Shown: one piece after another, positions 35,301-45,300 of the stretch
Numbering within the stretch: position 1 is the first letter of the stretch
Layout of the letters: each line of letters begins with the position of its first letter
DNA from: a virus
Strand: one strand, 5' to 3'
Virus record (IMG/VR): IMGVR_UViG_3300021091_000080
Span: 1 to 60,664 of that record
Length of the DNA stretch: 60,664 nucleotides
Position numbers and translations under genes: made by a program
Notes under the pieces: generated by a model
Seen by the model: only the letters and a program-made list of their open reading frames with translations
Databases searched by the model: none
What the model was told of the DNA's origin: nothing

Positions 35301-37468
35301 TCAACAATAGTTTCTCCAGGCACAAATGTTCCAGAAAGAGTATTGACAAACAAATAATTGCCTGCAGAGTAAAAATTAGTAAGACCCCCTTCAATTACTC
35401 CGTAAGCTCCACTTCTAGAACCAAAAATGTAACTACCAGAAGTAAATGATGTTGAAGTAAAATTATTGGATGGTACTACACTATCAAGAAGTAGTCTTGT
35501 AAAGAAAACAGGATTGAAATGATTAAGTGAGAATATTGTATTATATGTAGATGTTCCAGAAGAAGTTCTTCCTTTAGAAATAACCTTATCAGTATTTTGA
35601 TTAAATCCAGATCCCCTTGATACTAAAGCAAAGTTTTTAGGTTTAGTAACTCCAATAATTGGTGTTATGGTTTCGTTATAATCTACAATATGACCAAACT
35701 TATTAGCAGCTGCTAAAGCATCGGATTCGGTAAGATATATATCTCTTTGATAAGTACTTGCTTGATCATCATATTCTTTTAAGAACTGCTCTATTATATT
35801 CTTTTTACCTATAACAGTAATTTCTAAATATTGAGCGGTAGAATCTACTTCTAGTCGTTTTACCTTTGAAAAAGAAAGAGTATTGACACTATCTACTGTA
35901 GATGGAGTAGTTCCAGATCTTGTTTTAATAAACCAAAGTGTACTAAATGTAGTATTAAGAGTAGTTTCAGTAACAGATGCTAAAGTATTTGTAGTGCTAG
36001 TTACTTGAATGTATATTGTTCTAATACCATCATCAATACTAAATCCAGATCCTCTTCTATTCTTAGTTTGCTTATGATCAGTAGATAATTCAGTATTGTT
36101 TAATCCAATAGATCCATCATTAAATAAAGAGTTTAAATAAATTGTTGGTGTTCCTGTTAAATCAGAACCTTCTGCATTTAAAGGAATAGATCCATACACA
36201 TTTGTAATCTTAAATTGTGATACTCCTTTTGATTTAAGAGTTACATTGTCTCTAGTTAAAGTATCTCTGGATTTATCAAAAGATACGTATTTAGTTTCCG
36301 TATTAACAATTTCATAACCCTTTACGTATGCTTTTCCAGGACCAAGAGCAGCAACTAATTTTTTGGATGCTACAGATGGAGTTAGACCATTTACTAAATT
36401 TTCATCATCTATACGATAAATTCCTAGATTATCTCCTTGCTGATAGTATTCTCGAACTTCTAGTGGAAAATTATTAACAACATAGTCGCCAGATTCGTCG
36501 TAAGTTCTTCTTGCTAATGTTGTTTCTAGTAAAGAATAATCAGCAGGTCTAATTTGCCTTTCAATTTCTCCTTGTTTAATTTTTAAAATTTGAATGAAAT
36601 TTTTATCGGTGGGCGCATTATATTCATACTTTACTAATGAAAGAGAAATTTTTAATCTATGAGCTCCAGGAGCAGAAGAATTTGAAAATCCTTTTGAATT
36701 ATCATATAAAGTTTTGTCTGCTTCTGGAGTTACAATTTCCTCTACAATATTAAAACCAATTTTTGCCGATGGTTGATCGTAGTATTTGTCTACAACTAAT
36801 AGTTCTTCATTACAACGAACAAAATATCCATTTACAAAATATACTCCTTCTTCTACCTTTACAGCAGAAGCATAACCCATAGCAAGACTTTCTATAGATG
36901 AAACTTCATCAGTTTCTGGATCAATCAAATTGATACTGGTAGGAAGAACACTTCCATCTGTTCCTACTACTAATAGAGGAGTATTTACTCCATCAATTAC
37001 TTCTAGAGTTTCACCTTGCCTAAATGTTCTTTCGTCTGAAGAGTTGCCACTACCAATATACTTAACATAGATAACTTCAGATTGTGTTTCTGTACCATAC
37101 TCTACTGCTAGTACAGATGCCTCAACTCCAGAATTTACTCCTTGAAGTCTTGTCCCTACTAATTTTTTAATATCATATTTTTGATATACTATTTCACCGT
37201 CAACATTAAGAGGAACTTCTGACACAGAAGAAAGTTTTACATAATTTAAACGCTTGTTTAAACCAACTTCTCCAGGAACAACTAAATCTCCTTGCTTAAA
37301 CTGAAATCTGCCATAACTTTCAATTTGATTTTGAAGTATAGACTGAATCGAAGTTAACTCTCTGGTCTGGATAGAATACCCAGACCTAAAGAGAACTTTA
37401 TAAAAGTTTTTTGCACGGTCAAAGTCGTCGTAATATGGAGCTACATTGAGATTAGTCTTCTGTGGCAT
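29366..37468 (-). CDS. Giant baseplate protein, DUF4815 type (gp10 position)
   Basis: This 2700-residue protein begins MPQKTNLNVAPYYDDFDRAK and has FYKVLFRSGYSIQTRELTSI at about residues 22-41. This is the N-terminal signature of the DUF4815 family of cyanophage baseplate proteins, which occupy the gp9/gp10 position. T4 gp10 is only 602 residues. Later parts include NPGSGY-like beta modules (GNGYTEPPSVVV near 1990, GSGYTSPTLRI near 750) and long coil segments (KLEKRIERLEYYTTLSILEQ near 1360). It probably forms the outer wedge and holds fibres. The exact T4 equivalence is not certain. Confidence 0.82.
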   Translation of the reverse strand: MPQKTNLNVAPYYDDFDRAKNFYKVLFRSGYSIQTRELTSIQSILQNQIESYGRFQFKQGDLVVPGEVGLNKRLNYVKLSSVSEVPLNVDGEIVYQKYDIKKLVGTRLQGVNSGVEASVLAVEYGTETQSEVIYVKYIGSGNSSDERTFRQGETLEVIDGVNTPLLVVGTDGSVLPTSINLIDPETDEVSSIESLAMGYASAVKVEEGVYFVNGYFVRCNEELLVVDKYYDQPSAKIGFNIVEEIVTPEADKTLYDNSKGFSNSSAPGAHRLKISLSLVKYEYNAPTDKNFIQILKIKQGEIERQIRPADYSLLETTLARRTYDESGDYVVNNFPLEVREYYQQGDNLGIYRIDDENLVNGLTPSVASKKLVAALGPGKAYVKGYEIVNTETKYVSFDKSRDTLTRDNVTLKSKGVSQFKITNVYGSIPLNAEGSDLTGTPTIYLNSLFNDGSIGLNNTELSTDHKQTKNRRGSGFSIDDGIRTIYIQVTSTTNTLASVTETTLNTTFSTLWFIKTRSGTTPSTVDSVNTLSFSKVKRLEVDSTAQYLEITVIGKKNIIEQFLKEYDDQASTYQRDIYLTESDALAAANKFGHIVDYNETITPIIGVTKPKNFALVSRGSGFNQNTDKVISKGRTSSGTSTYNTIFSLNHFNPVFFTRLLLDSVVPSNNFTSTSFTSGSYIFGSRSGAYGVIEGGLTNFYSAGNYLFVNTLSGTFVPGETIVDERGNSLRIANENTISHFVVTKRGSGYTSPTLRIDGVEFDNSNIQVTAVGGGIYKVIINNRDAVQTVYSQPPVCTASSTTTPGVLAEITPVMFRNVVSTYTPQNVKSFFSQYGSGNAYKFSADSEIQNNSYAEIVAVTNSTFSGEEGRKYLECNGFDADASRFLIQGDIVQFNDSTGRSNKVIVQYATPPIGPKKSRIYLDSSLPAIATNVSVVRLRPLVSNSDTNSLIFPTGSKEVSSLVKTQDDSNIKTYIRRDFVINGSSSGGQLTFVAQLTFGTQRFTEFTENNYIITVLSKGSSTVVENGDIVYIDPSFVNVRTSSSTTSTVSAGSVTINLPSDYFGSISSNFPVLKLSATIEVTKAKPRLKTSVKNKRLVIVSGGDKNIPLRGQDYDTSDVNIYSFSDVYNLRYVYEGSSTNPPQVDTNGRLISGTDVTNNFIFDDGQRDTFYDVSRIILKPGSPAPTGQLVVAFDYFEHSQGDFCTVDSYLHEAGVLAEEVPSFNSSVHGIVSLKDVIDFRPKVDNDTLISGFQNSTILSTSDYANFNGDGGVSSSCPASDLNISYTFSFSETKYLDRIDGVFLKTNGQFEIRSGNSSLNPSKPETIENSIPLYYLYVPAFTKLSEDVRLIPVDNKRYTMRDIGKLEKRIERLEYYTTLSILEQQALNMQVKDDIGLDRFKSGFIVDNFETHSVGNIKSNDYRCSIDTQQSTLRAQSKEDCFNLVELNTREDERVTNHYKKSGSIVTLPYTSTRLLGNNSATKILNPNPFVIVQFVGDGKLSPSVDQWFDTSVTPLVSEDNTNLYSFYTARKDNSKEAIASYFNSFVVNWIGSNRSFFNITPLNNTSASAATTVIVASVASSSNISPYNNETARGVSNETRNGNSIISSVQFFMRSIPVKYNLTRLKPNTRFYVFMDGRDIGRWINPDIRYTGVPSNSLSSFGNNITTDANGNASGILLIPAGYPPTAGATWTGDVKTVTYDTAATQLRYTTGIRTLRFTSSSTDESKDTVESYTEIKYYATGALPENPASIVSTVPAEFKANEGTQIVDVSTSNRQKPNPLSQTFTVEGQTGGCFATAVDLFFKRKSATVPLRVYITDTSVGKPGKNIVPGSVCAKNPNTYLRVVASSNLNITIGERITGRNSGAAGPLLQVLDKNLNVVVPSSTGVVALSSDQVYTLALNNHNGTTFIQNEILDIASLIAFNAANGTSLTLTITKNSGKVVDLKITNVGINYDSGVITIESPQQPGCSTATGSINVSGGKIYNAEIQISGNGYTEPPSVVVRGNGAGAGGAVIESVIEITDYAVRMGIATDVVGVTASTVPTKFEFEHPVYLQNNTDYALVIETDSVDYEVYASRLTETDLATGTAVTVQPLLGSVYRSQNTNNWTEDLLEDIKFTLYRARFDTTRSGTLIVTNQNLGYEQIDSDPFETYALANTNATSPLFKNNNSIVRISHRDHGFETSGKSYVFYKSTQDVGGFTSTVLNNTLFRISNSGLDNYTIVGPTRASANAIGGGKAVLASYNRKFERLFAHVSYIQPSGTSIRSEVKTTNIIPVDSNTTNYLTYSQSDYETTFLNETHYFLNQKVIASRINQTLNTLQNSLLYKFNLSSTADNLSPVIDLSVSSIKTATNRIENAAGKEDRFGKRYQVLKFLPVYRVNISGNSTTAVDANQTVQGATSGTRGKVLGYVSTGNYIWVQLTTEGTFLTSERLIFGTQSATGGNLQSSTVTVVSTLQKTFSFTEGTTVVAFNPSAVTQKYDNVITGKIIDWDPVAKQLTVENDKLPINSDYTSEITLGSAFSRAPVTANQSPDIFRVGDILYYDGISSGEEQYVKVSAMNFTTGVTYVPETASRNSSALAKYVTKEVVINNPGTAIDVRTTVNVKDIDNIKILYKIKETGSQKNLEDIDWTYFNNDGSPNNDVVATPANNVSPTTDRQEDYQELTYNISELPEFNSFAIKVVMKSDDPIFVPKVQDIRAVASY

Positions 37469-37499
37469 TGTACATTAACCTGGAGAATATTGTAACTAA

Positions 37500-39323
37500 T
37501 CAGAACTCAATAACTAGTTTGATGTCTTCAATCTGGTCAGGAGCACGTGTGATTAGTCTTCTATTCTCTATGTATATAAGTTCTCCAGAGTTATTTGCAA
37601 TTTCTGGTGTCGCTAGACCGCTTACAAATGTAACATTCTGAGCATTGCCATTTAGTGCTGTGGTTACGGTTCCAGAGGCAAGAGAAGTTGCTCCAGCAAT
37701 AGCATTAGAGGCATTGCTTTCAAATGCTCTTACAACTCCATTATCAGCGTGCTCAGAAGGTGTTTGAATATACTTTAAAACACCCGCAGTTGTAGAACCG
37801 CTATCTAACTGCCAAGATACTACAGTACCATATGCAGTACCTCCAGTTACAGTCTGAGAAATTCTTTCATCGGGGAAATAATTAGCAGTTGCTGCATTAA
37901 TCTTAACTGAATAAAGACCGTTCAAAGTATCTAGCGTTGCAAAAGTAGTAGTTCCATAGTTATATGGATCCTTAATCAAACCAATACGACGGAAATCGTT
38001 ATCTACAGGGAAATCACCGCTACCTTCTGCAAAGGTTAATCGAATGTTAAGCATTACTCGCTTACCATTTAGTTCTTCTTCAAAGTTGGAACCATGTCCA
38101 CCCTGAGGAGGAAGAACTACTTCCAGTGCTCCAGTTGCAGTAGCTCCAACGGTAACACTTGTAGTTAATCCAGTATTTGAGAATAATCCGAGAGCAGTGG
38201 CACCAGATCCAGTACCAGTTACAAGAGGTACACTAGCATAAGTATAACCAGAACCAGCAGCAGTTACTGTTACGCTTGTAATTGCTCCAGAAGCAACTAC
38301 AATGCTAACTTTACCACCAGTACCATCCCCAATAATTGGTGCATAATGAGTACCATTTGGAAGATTTGCACCTGCACTTTCCGCCAATACAACATCAATA
38401 GCACCTGCTACTGCCGCCGCCTCTACAGCAACACGGGTAGTATTCGTTTTTGATACGATAGGCATAAAATCTGTAGAGAGGAAGCGAAGCACATCATCAG
38501 TTGGCATGGTATACATATACTTCCAAACATATCCATTTGCTCCTGGCTCGTTGAATATACCAGCAGAGTAAGTTCCTTGACCTGCAGCTGGAGTAGTTTT
38601 TGGTTCATATTGAGCATTTGCATAAGCAGTCGAATTAAACTGTCCATTATACAAACACTTGAATACTTCGTAGTTGCTATTAATTACATAATATTTTGCA
38701 TCAGCAATTGAACTAGCATTTGTTGCTGTTGGCTTACCAATTTGACCGCCCCCACCAGGAGTTGCAGAGTAGTCAGGTTTCCACATATCAAAGTATGGGT
38801 TAGCAACAAGATCCCAATTGTAGCGACGAATTACCGATCTTGCAAATGAATCTGTAATTCTCTTAGCAGCAATGATATCATCATAAATATCAAACTTTTC
38901 TGTTTGATTATCTAGAGGAACAGGTGGAGTATTTTCATCGGCATATCTGTATACACCGCTAAGTGCTTGAGCACCAGTGTCTGCAGTTCCATTCCATCCT
39001 TTAATTGTTGATCCAACAGCAGGAGATGAAGTAATAGCAGGACCAACGTTGAAAACTAGAAGACTATTTGGAAGTACTTTTCTAATTGTTGCTTTCCAAG
39101 TAGCAGCAGCGTATGAAGAACCAACATAAACTTCATTACCAACAGCAAATGCAGTGCTATTTCTGTTGTAAATTTCAACAAATGCATCCCATCCTTGGGG
39201 ACGACCAACAAAAAAGTACATTCTAGTTCTTTCAACGCTAGTATCGGTAGCGCCTTCTGAAAGTGATTCTAGGAACTGTGTCGCATTAAAAATTCTAAAC
39301 TTTTCCGAGATAATAGCAGCCAT
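37500..39323 (-). CDS. 8: Baseplate wedge protein gp8
   Basis: This 607-residue protein begins MAAIISEKFRIFNATQFLES. The features VERTRMYFFVGRPQGW and RYNWDLVANPYFDMWKPDYS are typical of cyanophage gp8; T4 gp8 is 334. The extra length includes a GSGYTYASVPLVTG beta module around residue 360. It follows gp7 as in T4 and has two overlapping late promoter octamers upstream. Confidence 0.88.
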   Translation of the reverse strand: MAAIISEKFRIFNATQFLESLSEGATDTSVERTRMYFFVGRPQGWDAFVEIYNRNSTAFAVGNEVYVGSSYAAATWKATIRKVLPNSLLVFNVGPAITSSPAVGSTIKGWNGTADTGAQALSGVYRYADENTPPVPLDNQTEKFDIYDDIIAAKRITDSFARSVIRRYNWDLVANPYFDMWKPDYSATPGGGGQIGKPTATNASSIADAKYYVINSNYEVFKCLYNGQFNSTAYANAQYEPKTTPAAGQGTYSAGIFNEPGANGYVWKYMYTMPTDDVLRFLSTDFMPIVSKTNTTRVAVEAAAVAGAIDVVLAESAGANLPNGTHYAPIIGDGTGGKVSIVVASGAITSVTVTAAGSGYTYASVPLVTGTGSGATALGLFSNTGLTTSVTVGATATGALEVVLPPQGGHGSNFEEELNGKRVMLNIRLTFAEGSGDFPVDNDFRRIGLIKDPYNYGTTTFATLDTLNGLYSVKINAATANYFPDERISQTVTGGTAYGTVVSWQLDSGSTTAGVLKYIQTPSEHADNGVVRAFESNASNAIAGATSLASGTVTTALNGNAQNVTFVSGLATPEIANNSGELIYIENRRLITRAPDQIEDIKLVIEF

Positions 39324-39356
39324 TTAATGTTCTCTCTTATGAAAATTTTCTTAAGT

Positions 39357-39370
39357 TATTTATATTTATA
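39357..39370 (-). promoter_or_regulatory. Two overlapping late promoters TATAAATA before gp8
   Basis: Two perfect TATAAATA octamers on the minus strand (39357-39364 and 39363-39370) overlap by two bases, 34-40 nt upstream of the gp8 ATG. Either or both could start late transcription of gp8. Confidence 0.65.
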
Positions 39371-39375
39371 AGCGT

Positions 39376-42300
39376 TTAGATAATCGCATGGGGAACAATT
39401 TCGGTTCCAATATTTAATGAGTTAGAACCTCTTACTACACTACAACCAGTAAACGATGTTTGTGTTTTTCCAGTATACTGAACTACACCACCATTTCCAG
39501 TAAATAAGTAACCACTAGATAAGAAGTTTGTGGTACTTTGAACGTTAATAGTTGTTGTAATATTTCCAGAACTTGCAGAAATAGCAACGGGCTCTTGAAT
39601 AGAAGGAATAGCTAAATTCCATCTCTCACCAGATAAAGTAATTGCAGAATTATCTCTTTCCGTAAAATCATTAAGAGTAATTGCTGGGTAAATTAATTCA
39701 ATATCTTGTAAACTCATTGAAGAAGAAGATGTAGATCCTGTCGAAATGAATGCGGAACTATCGAACATACCAATAGTATTACCAACATTACCTAATGAAT
39801 ATGAATAGAAAAAGTCATTAGAATAAGTAGATAGATTGATAGTAAATATTGATGTACCATTTCTTCTTACAACTTCAGTTCTATTGACTAATACAACTTG
39901 ATTTAAATTTCTCTGTAAAACAGATTCTGGCAATACTGTAGTTTCTTGATAATAATCAAGAACACCAGTCTTATAAAACTTAGTTACAACAAGTTGACTT
40001 TCTTGTACAGTTGTTACTACAGCATCTGACCAAATATTTGTTCTTGCAGAAACATAACTTGTAGAAATTACTTGTCCAGCAGTTGCAAATTCTTCAATTC
40101 TTCTGGTTATTTCTTCTTCGACTTTTACTATCTTTGCATCAGTTTGAATTGTAAATGAACCAACTACAGATGCATTAATACTTGATACTGAACTTAATTG
40201 CGTCTCTAAATGTATGTATTTTTCTAGTACTAGACCTAAGTAAAGGACATTTGCAAATCCAGAGAAAGAAGATGTAAATCTTAACTTCTCTCCCACAGTA
40301 GTAACTTCTCTAGTAATCTTAGTATCTACAAAAGTATCAACTTCTAACGTACTATTAATTGCTACGCTTAGATTTTCAATAGTAACTGATTTGACAGTAC
40401 TTACTGTAGAAGCGATTGTACTTGTAGATGCAGATATTACGGATACAGTTCTTACAGTTACTGTTGTCTGTACTTCAACTTCTGGTCCAACACTTGCAAA
40501 ACTTACAAATTCTGGTAAGGTTCTTAAGTATGTTCCAGCTGGATGATTTTGTATTGGAGAATTCGCATAACCTCTAACAAGATTTTCAAACTTGTTAAAT
40601 CCTTTATTGTAGTATGTAACTACTTCAGTACCTATCATTAATTTGCCATATGCGGCAAATCTAATGGTATTTGGAACGTATGCAATAGTATCAGAAATTC
40701 CAAGAGGAGAATCTAAGAAAGTTCCAATTTCATTTACAGATTCTCTTGGAACATATATGTGAGGTTCGTTAATTACTTTTTCTACACGTGCAGTAATTTC
40801 TCTATTAGTCTCATACTTAGTAAATTGAGAAATAGTTTCAACTCTTGGATCAATAATATTAGTAATAGAAGAAATAACATCTACAACAGAAACTGCCGCA
40901 ACGCCTGCAAATGCATTTGATGTTGTAATAATCTTTGTGGTAAATCCACGTTCTCCAGCATCAGCGGCCGCTGGTTCTATAATACTGGTAATAGTCTTTG
41001 AAGTATTCGCATTAACATTAATACCAAAAGTAATTAAACTGAATATACTCTGCGGAGCTTGTCCTGCACCAATGAATATTATTTGAGTTGGAGCAGAAAT
41101 TAAAGTAAAACCAACATTTGCATTTGGTTGTACACTTACATTAATAATACTAGTTGTTTTTCTAGAATATTCTTTTATTCTATTATATCCTCTAGTCACA
41201 ACAACTAACGGTGGTTGTGTATAACCACTTCCAGGATTTGTAATGACAATATCAATTACATCTCCCCCATATACTATTACTTGACCTTGTGCTCCTCCAC
41301 CATTTCCATCTTTTGGAATAAACTGAAGAGATGGAGTAGTAAAATATTGATATGCCGTAGGTTGCAATAAAATGTTTTCTTCAAAGTATAATTGAAGATC
41401 TCTTCTATTCCAATCAAGACCAACAACTTTTCCAGACGAATCTATTCTAGAAGTAACCGATAACCCCTCTCCTCTGGAAATATCATTATAACCAGTTGCA
41501 TTTACTTTTGCGTAAAAACTTGTAGATGGAGTTTGATAATCTATAAAGTTTTTAGATTTTGCATCATATGGAACAGATTTAATTTCTCTAAATGATTTTT
41601 CTCCATCTATTTGAACTTTATCACCTGGAAGAAGTTTGGCAAAAGATTTAGACGTTTGTATCCAATTAGATAATGACTGAGAAGATCCATAGTGAGATCT
41701 TGTAGAAACTCTACTTACAATTCTGTTACCTTCATTATCTAATTTAAAAGTTAAATTAGTTGTAGATCCAGAAATTTCAAATTCATGTGATTGTAAAGTT
41801 TCATTTGTAGTAAATTTAATCGACTGTGAAGGATTATATACAGCATTATTTCCTATTAAATTAATAGTCCAACTATTAGATGAAATTTTATTAATTCCAA
41901 CTAAAGTTCCTAATAATCCACTGTTTTGAAAAACATAAATGTGTGAATACAAATTATTTCTATACCAATTATTAAAATTGCTATACGAATTTGCAAGATT
42001 AATAGTTAATAACATTTCATTATAATACGTATCTGGTTCAAAATTGTGGAAAGTTAAAACACTAGGAATAGATCTTCCATATAAAAGTATAATATTAACT
42101 TTTTGATACGTTGCTTCTCCGCTTTCATTAATATTATAAGTCAGTGGTTTTCTAAACCTTATGACAGCACCATTAATAGTATAAGATTCATTTTCTACCT
42201 GCAAAACGCCATCTACAAATACAAGAGCATATTTTGGATTATCAATATTGTAAACTTTACCTGTATTTGCATCTTTTATTAAATATGGTCCACCTTCTAA

Positions 42301-45300
42301 ATATTGACTTAATCCAACATCTATAGTTAATCTTATATAAGATCCAACAGAGAATAGAAAAGATTTTTCTACTCCTGATAAATCGTCTGGAATTTGACCA
42401 CGATAATAATCATCATGATTAATTGGAGGAGTTGAAAAATCTATTTTATCTGGAGTGCTTGGATTAGAAGATCTAATAATTCTATAAGAATAATTTGCTT
42501 CTAATCCATCAGGTAAACCTTGAATATTACCTTCGTCATTAAATTTAAAAATTTCATTCTTTGATTTTTGAACAACACCATTTAAACATACTATTAAATT
42601 CTCGTCCAAATCCGTTTTTACAAGATCTCCATTTTCATAGTAAAGATTAAATTCTTTTGTGATACCATCAAAATTAGGTGAAAGGGATTTTAACTTTCTA
42701 AAATATCTAGAGTTAAGCGCAGTATTTTTAAAATTTATAGTTCTACAATAAAACTTTTGTCCCGAGAGAGGAGGTTCGTAAAAAGTAATTTGAGAACCAG
42801 AAAGAACAAAAGATTCTCCAGGTTCTTGCAAAATGCCATCTAAAGTAATAATTAATTGATTTTGATTTGCTGGGGTGTATACAGTTCCTGAAGAAGATTC
42901 GATTAAATTAAATGATCTTGTTCCAATTCTTTGTCCTGTAGTTGAACTATATGATCCATTAAAAACAGAATTTAATTTCAATTCATATACTAATGTCTCG
43001 GAAGAATTAAATGTATCTACTACTACAGATCCATATCCTCTTTCGACATTTAAATTATTTTGATTTAATATTGTTTGAGTAATCTGTCTCTTTGTATCAA
43101 CAACTGTTATTTGTTGAGGAGACAGATTTAATATAGTAATGCTTTTTGTTGGAGTTTGATTTTGTGGCATTCTAGTAACGCCACTAGATTCAACAATTAC
43201 TTCACCAAATACATTAAATCCAGCTGGGTGAACCGTTTCTTTGATTAAATCTTTCCAAATAGCAATTGGAGTTTTAGATTTAATCACATAAGAAAAATCT
43301 TGATAGAAAGAAGAATCTGTTAGTCTTTGAGAATTAATACCAATTTTTCCTTTATCTGACGTATAATATCCGTAGTTGTCAAAATACGTTTTAATATCAG
43401 AATTAAATTGACTGTAAATAACACTAATAATATCTCCAGAATTTCTATTAGTCTCTGTTCTAATTCTTAAATTTTTATCTACAATGCCAGTAGTCTTTTC
43501 AATTCTAAGAATATTTGATCCTGGCCTCCATCCGTCTTTTGATACATATCCACTAAAAACTTGAATGCCATTTAGAACTTGTATTATTTTTTCACCAGGG
43601 AAAAAATAATCATTCGTAGTATTTTTTAATAATAAAACATAATGTGATCTATAAGATGATAGGTTTGTCTTATCGGCATTAAAGTTGTACCCATTTTCAA
43701 TTAATGAAATTACTTTTGGAGTGCCAATATCTTTAGAAGATGCAAATACTTTTACATTAGTTTCAATTACCTTTAGAGTTGGAGCAGATGTAAATCCAGA
43801 TCCTTTATTAGTAACAAGAACTCTATTAATAATTCCCGATGTTAAAAAGACCTCGCACTCTAAATTAATTCCATCTCCAGTTTCTACAACAACTTTTGGT
43901 TTAGAATAACCAGAACCACCATTAACAACTGTTACTGAAAATACATTTCTATTAACAGAGTCATAATTTGCAATAAGTTTAGCAGCAAAAGAAGAGTGAA
44001 CTTCAACACCTTCTATAATTGGCAACTTCTTGTAACTTTCTCCTGTATTTTCTACTGATACAGAATTAATTTCACCAACTGCAAATTTAGACGTGGTTGT
44101 ATAAGTTATTGATCCACTTCCATCATACTGAGGTCTTGTAGTGTATGGATATACAAATCTTGTTGGAGTTACATATGTAATTCTTTTTAGACCTTGTAGT
44201 GGATCTTCTATTAAATTTAAATACGATCCATTTGTTTGAACTGCATCATTCTTATCATAATAATAATATCTAATATACTTAGTATCAACTTTATATCCGT
44301 CTTTAACACCAAATTTTACAGTAGTAAATGATCCAGAGGATCCTGGAGCAATAGAATTTCTAATTGCTTCCACAGTTATAATATTTTTTCTTATACTTGG
44401 AGAAAACTCAAGAAATGTACCAATCATTGATGAATGACTAGTATCAAATTTATACTGATAGTATTTTTGAACATCAATAACTGGATTTATATTAAATGTA
44501 GTTCCATTCTTTGAAAACTCAAATTTATTTTCTGGAGAAGTAACTGAAGAAATTTTTACAAGTTTTCTTGGAACACTGGTATCAAAGAATGTGTTACTAA
44601 CATCTAATTCATTAGGAGAATTTATTCCATATCCATAATTTAAAATTAATTCTTGAGTATCTTCATTATACGAATGAACATATGGATCATTAGATGTGCT
44701 ACCTACTGGTTGTGTTCCGATAATAAAGTTATATTTTGTTTTTTCTAAAGTTACAAGATTTTTATTATAGTAATTATCTGGTCTTGTAGAATTATAACCT
44801 CTAACAACTGTAACACTTTTTTCAGTTTCATTTACAGAGGAAACAAGTAGTAATTCATTTGAAACTCGTAAAATATCTCCTTGTGATATTCCAACAACAT
44901 TATCTAATTTAAATAATGTATTTGCTGAGGAAATACCAACATGAACCACTTCTAATAAAAGTCTTTGAGTAGAAGTGCTTGCCACTAAACGATTAAGAGA
45001 TGCATCAGATACTGTAAGTATATCTCCTCTCTTGTATCCTGATCCTTTATTTGTAATTACTACACTAGTGACTGCTCCATACCCCGTTGCCCCTATGTTA
45101 CTTACCGTAATAGTTGCTCTAGCATTACCAGAGTCTCCAGCAGCACCAATTCCATTTCTTCTTAGTGATTGATTTTGAAAGATCAGTTCTATATTAGAAT
45201 AAACATTAGTTTGATAGTCAATCCCAGAATTTAATGTCGATACTCTACCAGCACCAGTATCATTTATTACTACTTCTATTTGCTGTTTTTGAAGAATTAC